Below are positions 1 through 5,619 of a stretch of 8,625 nt of DNA, piece after piece; positions within the stretch are counted from its first letter, which is position 1, and the number at the start of each line of letters is the position of its first letter. Below the pieces are notes generated by a model that worked only from the letters and a program-made list of their open reading frames with translations, had not been told where the DNA came from and searched no databases. Both the position numbers and the translations under genes were made by a program. Source of the DNA: a bacterium (GTDB lineage Bacteria > Actinomycetota > Thermoleophilia > Solirubrobacterales > 70-9); contig PKER01000134.1 in NCBI GenBank assembly GCA_002919115.1, positions 1 through 8,625 on the forward strand, in the 5' to 3' direction.

Positions 1-629
1 ACCTTGCGGCAGATCGCCGCCGGCGCCTTCTCGCGCCCGCCGTCGTAGTCGCCGTGGGGCCCGTACACGTTGTGGTACCGCCCCACCCGGGTGTCGAGGC
101 CGTAGTCCTCGCGGAAGTGGCGGCACATGCGCTCGCTGAAGAGCTTCTCCCAGCCGTAGCCGTCCTCGGGCATGGCGGGGTAGACCTGGTCCTCGCGCAG
201 CGGGACCACGTCGGCGCTGTCCTGGCGGTCGGCCGGATAGACGCACGCGGACGACGCGTAGAAGTAGCGCTCCACGCCGGCGTCCCGGGCGGCCAGCAGA
301 AGGTGCGTGTTGATGAGCACCGAGAGCATGCAGTCGGCCTTGTGGGTGGAGATGAAGCCGATCCCCCCCATGTCGGCCGCGAGGTTGAACACGCGGTCCA
401 CGCCCTGGACGGCCTCCTCGCAGGCCTCTCGCAGGGACAGGTCCGCGACTACGTTCTCGGCCTCGGGGTGAAGCTGCATCCAGCGCTCGGTCGGCTTGAT
501 GTCGACGGCGCGCACGGCCTCGCCGCGCTCCAGGAGAGCGCGGACCAGATGTCCCCCGATGAAGCCGCCCGCGCCTGCGACGAGTACCCGGCGGGGTGGC
601 CCATGGCCGTTGGTGCGTGCTGAGATCAA
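1..629 (-). CDS. GDP-mannose 3,5-epimerase-like extended SDR (N-terminal 209 aa; C-terminus outside window)
   Basis: This is a sugar-nucleotide epimerase of the extended short-chain dehydrogenase fold. Plant GDP-D-mannose 3,5-epimerase converts GDP-D-mannose to GDP-L-galactose and GDP-L-gulose in the cytoplasm. Visible motifs are the Rossmann glycine motif GAGGFIG (residues 19-25), FNLAADMGG (81-89), YASSACVYP (124-132), YGWEK (158-162) and GGREKAPAAICRK (197-209). The catalytic set is S127, C129, Y158, K162 and K201. From memory, Arabidopsis GME uses S143, C145, Y174, K178 and K217, a constant offset of 16. C129 and K201 mark GME proper, as ordinary UDP-glucose epimerases lack this pair. The start is TTG, one base after GGAGGAGGA; the frame is then open to the window edge. 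The first in-frame ATG (M51) would remove the Rossmann strand. The gene has its own candidate promoter, 142 nt after the cupredoxin gene. Native substrate is inferred. Confidence 0.88.
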   Translation of the reverse strand, partial: MISARTNGHGPPRRVLVAGAGGFIGGHLVRALLERGEAVRAVDIKPTERWMQLHPEAENVVADLSLREACEEAVQGVDRVFNLAADMGGIGFISTHKADCMLSVLINTHLLLAARDAGVERYFYASSACVYPADRQDSADVVPLREDQVYPAMPEDGYGWEKLFSERMCRHFREDYGLDTRVGRYHNVYGPHGDYDGGREKAPAAICRK

Positions 630-630
630 G

Positions 631-639
631 TCCTCCTCC
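631..639 (-). promoter_or_regulatory. Shine-Dalgarno site for the epimerase gene
   Basis: On the minus strand GGAGGAGGA ends one base before the TTG at 629-627. The first GGAGG core lies about 5 nt from the start codon, and this decides the TTG start. Confidence 0.75.
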
Positions 640-654
640 CAGAAATCGGCGGAA

Positions 655-673
655 ACTCGCCCTTCAGGCGAGT
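655..673 (-). other. Stem-loop in the epimerase leader
   Basis: A perfect 7-bp inverted repeat, ACTCGCC and GGCGAGT, flanks a 5-nt loop; one further A-T pair extends it. It lies between the predicted transcription start (about 676) and the ribosome binding site, so it would form the very 5' end of the epimerase mRNA. No U-tract follows on the minus strand, so a terminator role is unlikely. Confidence 0.5.
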
Positions 674-682
674 TCGCGCCGA

Positions 683-711
683 AAGTTATTCGACTTTAGT
701 TCGGCTGTCAA
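683..711 (-). promoter_or_regulatory. Candidate sigma-A-type promoter for the epimerase gene
   Basis: On the minus strand there is an exact TTGACA -35 box (711-706), a 17-nt spacer and TAACTT as -10 (688-683, matching the T, A and final T of TATAAT). A run of seven T begins upstream and runs into the -35 box. The predicted start is near 676, giving a leader of about 47 nt. The block is markedly more AT-rich than the coding DNA around it. Confidence 0.6.
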
Positions 712-771
712 AAAAAGGTCGCTTAATCGGCGAACTGCTTTTCCCGTGACGGATGGGGACTGTGCAGCCTA

Positions 772-2172
772 TTACTTGATGCGGGTCTGCACAGTGACGG
801 AATCGGAGCGGTTGCCCGCATTATCCACCGCCACGAGGCGCAGTCGATAGACGCCGGCGACCAGGCGCTTCTTGTCCTTGATCTTGAGCGTGTTCTTGCC
901 GGCCCTGATCTGCTTGCGCACTGTCTTCACGGCCTTCTTCTTGCCGGGGCGCACCTTCACGAACTTGACCGTGAGGCGCGCGGCCTCCGACGAGCGCACC
1001 TTGATCTTCGCGCCGCCCACGAGCCCGGTCGCCTTCGCGTTGCTCAGGACCGGGACCTCGTCGACGTCCTCCTCCCACTGGGTGGGAGCCTCGGTGTCGT
1101 TCGGCAGCGGCAGGACGATGTCGCCCGGCTCGGTGTCGACGTACACGCGGCCCGCCATGCCGTTGAGGCCGTCCGGGGTGCCGCCGTGCAGCGTGCAGTA
1201 GTACGCGTAGACGCCCGCCGTCTCGGCCTCGAGCTCCGCGTCGGGGTCGCCCGGGGCCGCGATCTGCACGAGCTCGTACGGGTCGCCGTCAGGCGGGTTG
1301 ATCCAGATGTTGTGCTGGCTCGTCGCCTGGACGAAGCGGAACCGGACGATGTCGCCGATCGTCGCGTCCTCGATCACGCTCGGCGAGAAGTAGTTCGCAG
1401 TGGGCGGCTGGCCGTCGTCGCGCGCGAAGACCTCCCAGACGCCGGGCTCCGTCTGCTCCTCGCCGATCTTGAAGTACTCGTACTTTGTGGCCTCCGTGTT
1501 GCCGGCGGCGTCACGCGAGCGGTACGCGATCGAGTACTCGCCGTCGTCGGTGACGGTGAACTGGCTCACGAACGGCTCGTCGCCCTCGGTGTTCTCGAGC
1601 TCGATCCAGTCGCCGCCGTTGATGCGGTACTCGGTGGCCTCCACGCCCGAGCCGTCATCGCCGTCGGTGGCGGTGAACTCGACCGTGACCGGGCCCTCCT
1701 CGTAGACGCCGCCGAGCGGCTTCTCCGGGTCGAGCGTCACCGTCGTGGTGGGCGGCTCGAGGTCGTCCGGCGTGTCGCCGACCGTGACGGTGCCGGTCAT
1801 CGTGGCCGGGTGGATGGTGCACACGTACGTGTACACGCCCTGCTCGGTGAACGTGTACGAGAAGACCGTCGGCGGGTCCGTCGGGTTGACGATGACCGGC
1901 GAGCTGAAGATCGCCGGGTTGCCGGTGCCCACGCCCGGGTGCAGGTACACGTTGTGGAGCTGGTTGGTGTACGGCCCGTTGTCCGGGTTGCTGTTGAAGA
2001 TCCAGCGGATCGTGTCGCCGACCTCGAGCTCGACCTCGGTCTTGTCCCAGGTGGACTCCGCCAGGCTCAGGCCGATGGCGTACACGTCTTCGGTCGCGGC
2101 CTGCGCGGCGGCGGGCCCGAGGGCGAGCGCGCCCAGCGCGGTCGCGGCGATTGCAAGCAGTCGGCGCTTCAT
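772..2172 (-). CDS. Secreted protein with two cupredoxin domains and Ig-like domains
   Basis: This 466-residue protein is probably an exported copper electron carrier. Residues 1-25 form a Sec signal peptide (KRR, a hydrophobic stretch, then AQA before the cleavage site). Cupredoxin domain 1 (about 27-132) has candidate type 1 copper ligands H73, C118, H121 and M125. Residues 140-236 form a beta-rich repeat of the OmpL47/Ig kind (YRINGG at 182-187, RDAAGN at 220-225). Cupredoxin domain 2 (about 245-346) has H287, C326, H329 and probably M339. After a linker, a basic Ig-like domain (about 375-466) carries VAVDNAGNRSD, a style common in surface proteins of high-GC actinobacteria. Its ATG overlaps the upstream oxidase stop as ATGA. 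No strong ribosome site precedes it, so translational coupling is likely. The domains and ligands are read from sequence; the partner role with the oxidase is inferred. A copper-storage or sensing role is possible. Confidence 0.85.
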   Translation of the reverse strand: MKRRLLAIAATALGALALGPAAAQAATEDVYAIGLSLAESTWDKTEVELEVGDTIRWIFNSNPDNGPYTNQLHNVYLHPGVGTGNPAIFSSPVIVNPTDPPTVFSYTFTEQGVYTYVCTIHPATMTGTVTVGDTPDDLEPPTTTVTLDPEKPLGGVYEEGPVTVEFTATDGDDGSGVEATEYRINGGDWIELENTEGDEPFVSQFTVTDDGEYSIAYRSRDAAGNTEATKYEYFKIGEEQTEPGVWEVFARDDGQPPTANYFSPSVIEDATIGDIVRFRFVQATSQHNIWINPPDGDPYELVQIAAPGDPDAELEAETAGVYAYYCTLHGGTPDGLNGMAGRVYVDTEPGDIVLPLPNDTEAPTQWEEDVDEVPVLSNAKATGLVGGAKIKVRSSEAARLTVKFVKVRPGKKKAVKTVRKQIRAGKNTLKIKDKKRLVAGVYRLRLVAVDNAGNRSDSVTVQTRIK

Positions 2173-3659
2173 GGCCGCACCACCAGGCTTCCCATCATCG
2201 ACTGGTCCTCGTGCTCGAGCGTGTGGCAGTGGAAGACGAACTGACCGGCGTAGTCCTTGAAGTACGGCTGGATCGTCACGTGCCCGCGGGGCGGCACGCT
2301 CACCGTGTCACGCCAGTGCCGGTCCGCCGGGTGGGGCCGCACGCCGTTCACCTCGATCACGCGGAAGTGGCAGGCGTGCAGGTGCATCGGGTGCTGGTGG
2401 TCGGAGTTGTTGATGAACCGCCAGTACTCCGTGGTCCCCAGCTTGGGATCGGCGTCGACGCGGTTCTCGTCGTACTCCTTGCCGTTGATGAGCCACCGCG
2501 GCGTCGGCGTCGCCTCGAAGGTGAGCTCGAACGCGCGCACCTTCGACGCGCTCGGGATCGTCTCCGCGGGACGCAGCTTCTTCGGGATCCGCGCCTGCTC
2601 GCGGCCGCCGCCCTTGGTGACGTCGAAGCGCATCACCGCGCTCGTGGTGGCGTCGCCGAGCTTGTTGCGCAGGATCAGCTTCGAGCCCGGCGCGTACTTG
2701 CGGAAGTCGATTAGGACCTCGGCGCGCTGGGCGGGGGCGAGCGGGATCTGGGTGCGCTTGATCGGCTTCGGCAGCAGGCCGCCGTCGCTCGCGATCTGGA
2801 ACATCTCGCGGCCGTTGCCGAGCTGGAGCTGGTAGCAGCGCGCGTTCGACCCGTTCAGCAGGCGGAAGCGGTAGATCCGGCGCTTCACCGCCATGCGCGG
2901 GACGATCGCCCCGTTGACCAGGATCGTGTCGGCGTGCATGCCGGGCTCGACGCTGCGCACGTAGCGGAACGAGCCGTCCGAGTTGAACGCGCGGTCCTGG
3001 ATCACGAGCGGCACGTCGTACTGGCCGCGGGGCAGGCCGAGCTTCTCGTCGAGCTCGTCGCTCAGGATGTAGAAGCCCGCGAGGCCGGCGAAGACGTGCT
3101 CGCCGGTGCGGCCGTGGATGTGGTCGTGGTACCAGAGCGTCGCCTGGTCCTGCTGGTTCCAGTACGTGTACGTGTAGTCGTCGCCGGGTTGGATCCAGTA
3201 GCGGTGCAGGGCGCCGTCCGACTCCTCCTCCTGGGCGCCCCCGTGCAGGTGAACGATGGTCTCGTGGTCGAGCTCGTTCGTCTGCTTGACCACGACCGGG
3301 CGGCCCTTGCGCGCCCTGATCGTGGGCCCCGGGAACATGCCGTCGTAGCCGCGGATGGGGGTCTCGAGACCCTCGAGGATCTCGGCCGTCCCCTCCTGCA
3401 TGGTGATCTCGTACCGGTCGACGCCGTTCGCGGTCGAGACCGGCTCGGCTACGGCCGGCCGCGGCAGGTCGCGCTTGAACGGGTCAAAGAGGCCCGTCAG
3501 CTCGCGCCGACGCGACGCCGCGGTCTTCTTCGGGTTCGGGCGCGACTTCACCGCGAGCTGGTCGAACGAGCACAGCAGGACTAGCCCGGTTCCACCGTGC
3601 AGGATCGCCTCGCGGCGCGTGAGCGCGCCATCAGTCAGCCTGCGATCTTCCTCCGTCAA
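2169..3659 (-). CDS. Multicopper oxidase, CotA/bilirubin-oxidase-like
   Basis: This laccase-type enzyme oxidises a substrate at a type 1 copper and reduces O2 to water at a trinuclear centre, outside the membrane. All four copper-ligand motifs are present: HLH (137-139), HDH (178-180), HPMHLH (H423, H426, H428) and HCHTLEH with M488 as axial ligand (H477, C478, H479, H483). The text around HLHGG, ATLWYHDH and GQYDVPLVIQDR resembles CotA and phenoxazinone synthase more than CueO. The 496-residue length is normal. The N-terminus has TRREAI (14-19) followed by an uncharged stretch, a Tat-like signal. The start is TTG with AGGGGCGG seven bases upstream; an in-frame TAG lies two codons before it, so nothing longer is possible, and the next usual start would delete the leader. 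It precedes the cupredoxin gene with a 4-nt overlap. The substrate cannot be read from sequence; metal, phenol or bilirubin-type compounds are all possible. Confidence 0.93.
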   Translation of the reverse strand: MTEEDRRLTDGALTRREAILHGGTGLVLLCSFDQLAVKSRPNPKKTAASRRRELTGLFDPFKRDLPRPAVAEPVSTANGVDRYEITMQEGTAEILEGLETPIRGYDGMFPGPTIRARKGRPVVVKQTNELDHETIVHLHGGAQEEESDGALHRYWIQPGDDYTYTYWNQQDQATLWYHDHIHGRTGEHVFAGLAGFYILSDELDEKLGLPRGQYDVPLVIQDRAFNSDGSFRYVRSVEPGMHADTILVNGAIVPRMAVKRRIYRFRLLNGSNARCYQLQLGNGREMFQIASDGGLLPKPIKRTQIPLAPAQRAEVLIDFRKYAPGSKLILRNKLGDATTSAVMRFDVTKGGGREQARIPKKLRPAETIPSASKVRAFELTFEATPTPRWLINGKEYDENRVDADPKLGTTEYWRFINNSDHQHPMHLHACHFRVIEVNGVRPHPADRHWRDTVSVPPRGHVTIQPYFKDYAGQFVFHCHTLEHEDQSMMGSLVVRP

Positions 3660-3666
3660 GTTCTAT

Positions 3667-3674
3667 CCGCCCCT
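3667..3674 (-). promoter_or_regulatory. Ribosome binding site for the multicopper oxidase
   Basis: AGGGGCGG on the minus strand lies 7 nt before the TTG start. Together with the in-frame TAG just upstream it fixes the start at 3659. Confidence 0.5.
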
Positions 3675-3768
3675 GAGCTCGTAACTCAACGCCGTCCTTC
3701 GCCGGCAGATCCACCTCAAGCCCTCGCGCTGGGCGCGGAGAGCTTGCCCCTGCCGCTGGCGGCTCGCA

Positions 3769-3797
3769 AAGCTAGCGAAGCGCACGCACTTATGCAA
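3769..3797 (-). promoter_or_regulatory. Weak candidate promoter for the oxidase-cupredoxin pair
   Basis: In the 167-nt gap after the aldolase gene, the minus strand has TTGCAT (3797-3792), a 17-nt spacer and TAGCTT (3774-3769). Each hexamer matches its consensus at three positions. If real, transcription would start near 3762, leaving a leader of about 100 nt. No convincing GC-rich stem with a U-tract was seen in this gap, so read-through from the aldolase gene is also possible. Confidence 0.3.
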
Positions 3798-3826
3798 GGA
3801 CCCCGGCGAAAGATCCTCCGCGTGGG

Positions 3827-4864
3827 CTAGGCGGTGAGCGCGTCGCGGACCGCCGCGGCGAACGCGTCCACGTCCTCCGGTTCGGTGTCCCACGCGCACA
3901 TCCAGCGCACGAGCCCGGTCGCCTCGTCCCAGACGTAGAAGGGCGGCTCGCCCTCGAGCTCGGCCAGGAGCCGCTCGGTCGCGGCGCGCGGCAGGCGGGC
4001 GAAGACGCCGTTGGCCTCGACGGGGTGCTCGATCTCGACTCCGGGCAGGTCGCGCACGGCGTCGGCGAGGCGGGCGGCCATCGCGTTCGCGTGCCTGGCG
4101 AGCTCGAGCCAGAGCTCGCCGCCGAGCAGCGCCTCGAACTGGGCCGAGATGAAGCGCATCTTCGAGGCGAGCTGGCCGAGCTGCTTGCGGTGGTACTCGA
4201 AGCGCGCGGCGAGCTCGGCCCGGCAGAAGACGACGAGCTCGCCGAGCACGAGCCCGTTCTTCGTGCCCCCGAACGAGACCGCGTCGACGCCGCAGTCGGT
4301 GGTGAGCTCGCGCAGCGAGGCGCCCAAGGAAGCGGCGGCGTTGGCGAGCCGGGCGCCGTCCATGTGGACCAGCATGCCGAGCTCGTGGGCGGCGTCGGCG
4401 ATCGCGCGGGTCTCCGCGGGCGTGTACACGGTGCCGAGCTCGGTCGCCTGGGTGATCGAGACGACGCGGGGCTGCGGGTGGTGCTGGTCGCCGCGGCGCG
4501 CCTCCCAGCGGGCGACGTCGTCCGGGGCGAGCTTGCCGTGCTCGGTCGCCACGGTGAGGAGCTTGGTCCCGGTGAGCCGCTCGAGCGCGCCGCACTCGTC
4601 GACGTTCAGGTGCGCGACCTCGGTGCAGATCACCGCCTCGTAGCCGCGCGTGAGCGCGTCTAGCGCGGCCACGTTGGCGCCCGTGCCGTTGAAGACCGGG
4701 AAGCCGCGCGCGTCGGGGCCGAAGTGCCTGCGCACGAGCTCCTCGACGCGCTCGGTCCAGCGGTCGTGCCCGTAGGCGCCCGCCCGGCCCGCGTTGGCGG
4801 CGGCCATCGCCTCGAGCACGGCCGGGTGCGCGCCCGCGTGGTTGTCGGATGCGAAGTTGCGCAC
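3827..4864 (-). CDS. Threonine aldolase family protein (PLP-dependent)
   Basis: This is a fold-type I PLP enzyme of the low-specificity L-threonine aldolase/beta-eliminating lyase group. Family members split L-threonine or L-allo-threonine into glycine and acetaldehyde in the cytoplasm. Motifs in order are SDNHAGAHP (6-14), YGHDRWTERVEEL (31-43), FNGTGAN (58-64), HLNVDECGA (85-93), HMDGARLANA (167-176) and SFGGTKNG (197-204). K202 is the predicted Schiff-base lysine and D169 the residue expected to contact the pyridine nitrogen. The 345-residue length is typical. The start is GTG: an in-frame TAG lies four codons upstream, and the SDN motif begins at residue 6, so a later start would break the active site. 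No clear Shine-Dalgarno is seen, and the gene follows the dehydrogenase by 44 nt, so the two are probably cotranscribed. Related lyases share these motifs, so substrate specificity is uncertain. Confidence 0.9.
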   Translation of the reverse strand: MRNFASDNHAGAHPAVLEAMAAANAGRAGAYGHDRWTERVEELVRRHFGPDARGFPVFNGTGANVAALDALTRGYEAVICTEVAHLNVDECGALERLTGTKLLTVATEHGKLAPDDVARWEARRGDQHHPQPRVVSITQATELGTVYTPAETRAIADAAHELGMLVHMDGARLANAAASLGASLRELTTDCGVDAVSFGGTKNGLVLGELVVFCRAELAARFEYHRKQLGQLASKMRFISAQFEALLGGELWLELARHANAMAARLADAVRDLPGVEIEHPVEANGVFARLPRAATERLLAELEGEPPFYVWDEATGLVRWMCAWDTEPEDVDAFAAAVRDALTA

Positions 4865-4882
4865 GGGCTGGTTCTACAGGAG

Positions 4883-4909
4883 CGCGGGCCCGCGGGGCGG
4901 CGCCGGCGC
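4883..4909. repeat. Two adjacent palindromes between dehydrogenase and aldolase genes
   Basis: A perfect 12-bp palindrome CGCGGGCCCGCG (4883-4894) is followed five bases later by a perfect 10-bp palindrome GCGCCGGCGC (4900-4909), which touches the dehydrogenase stop codon. Together they fill most of the 44-nt gap. They could form small hairpins in the mRNA, but self-complementary GC runs also arise by chance at this composition. Confidence 0.35.
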
Positions 4910-5619
4910 TAGGGGTGCAGCTCGAGCCGCGCGCCGTTCATCTTCGCGGCGGCGTCGGAGAGCAGGTACGCGATCGCGTCGGCGATGTCCTCGGCGGGCG
5001 TGAAGGCCGGGTACTCCTTGCCCGGGTTGCGCTCGCGCATCGCCGGGGTGAGGATCGCGTTGACGACGACGATGTTCGCCGTCGCCCCGCTCGGCGCCAG
5101 CGAGTCGGCGAGCGCGAGCGTCCAGGTCTCGGCGGCCGCCTTGGTGGCCGCATACGAGGCGTTGGTCGCCTGCGGCCGCTGGGCCTGCGTCGAGGAGACG
5201 AGCACGAAGCGCCCGCCCGGGTGCGCGATGTGGTCGTGGAAGGCGCGCGAGGTGAGCTGCAGGGTGCGGACGAGCAGGTCGTGCAGCCACGTGTAGTCGC
5301 CGAGCGAGGTCGTCGTGATCGGGTCGCCGCCCTTGTAGCCGCCGACGAGGTGCACGACGCCGTCGACGCGCCCGAAGCGCTCGGCCACCGCGTCGGCCCA
5401 GGCGTTCGTGTCGTGCTCCTCGAGCAGGTCGACCACGCGCGCGTCGATCCGTTCCTCGGGCAGGCCGAGGCCGGCGACGACGTCGTCGAGGGCCTCCGCG
5501 ACCCGGTCGGTGAGCGCGAGCGCGGCGCCCGCCTCGGCGAGGCGGCGGGCGACGGTCGGCCCCAGGCCGCCTGCGGCGCCTGCGATCGCGTAGACCCGTC
5601 CGTCCAGGTGCGCGCTCAC
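4909..5619 (-). CDS. SDR family NAD(P)-dependent oxidoreductase
   Basis: This 236-residue protein is a classical short-chain dehydrogenase/reductase, acting on an unknown alcohol or carbonyl substrate in the cytoplasm. The cofactor motif is AGAAGGLG (13-20). D38 at the end of the second strand suggests a preference for NAD over NADP. The catalytic residues are S142/S143, Y156 and K160 (YAATK). The usual NNAG motif is replaced by HLVGG (90-94). The C-terminus (FTPAEDIADAIAYLLSD, then the MNGARLEL segment) is the normal SDR ending. The chosen start is GTG at 5619, which overlaps the upstream RTX stop as GTGA. The frame stays open further upstream, but that part is the alternate-frame shadow of the RTX coding sequence. 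There is no good ribosome site, so translation is probably coupled. It lies next to the aldolase-family gene, suggesting a shared pathway. Confidence 0.9.
   Translation of the reverse strand: MSAHLDGRVYAIAGAAGGLGPTVARRLAEAGAALALTDRVAEALDDVVAGLGLPEERIDARVVDLLEEHDTNAWADAVAERFGRVDGVVHLVGGYKGGDPITTTSLGDYTWLHDLLVRTLQLTSRAFHDHIAHPGGRFVLVSSTQAQRPQATNASYAATKAAAETWTLALADSLAPSGATANIVVVNAILTPAMRERNPGKEYPAFTPAEDIADAIAYLLSDAAAKMNGARLELHP

Noticed and set aside
54..623. Long open frame on the plus strand opposite the epimerase gene
   Set aside because: It is antisense to a gene with clear catalytic motifs, its product is low-complexity (Val, Ala, His and Arg rich), and no ribosome site was seen. Such frames are common in high-GC DNA.
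710..733. Terminator-like pattern after the cupredoxin gene: TCGC, 7-nt loop, GCGA, CC, seven T (minus strand)
   Set aside because: The stem is only 4 bp, and the T run overlaps and is better explained by the -35 region of the next promoter.
1186..2244. 352-codon open frame on the plus strand
   Set aside because: It is antisense to the cupredoxin gene; its Arg/Val/Asp-rich translation has no recognisable domain.
3570..3600. Possible lipobox in the oxidase leader (VLLC, C30)
   Set aside because: The residue before the cysteine is Leu, not Gly, Ala or Ser, so a lipoprotein signal is not supported; the Tat-like reading fits better.
3663..4595. 310-codon Arg-rich open frame on the minus strand
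   Set aside because: It is an alternate-frame shadow of the aldolase-family gene, which has an intact PLP lysine and all family motifs.
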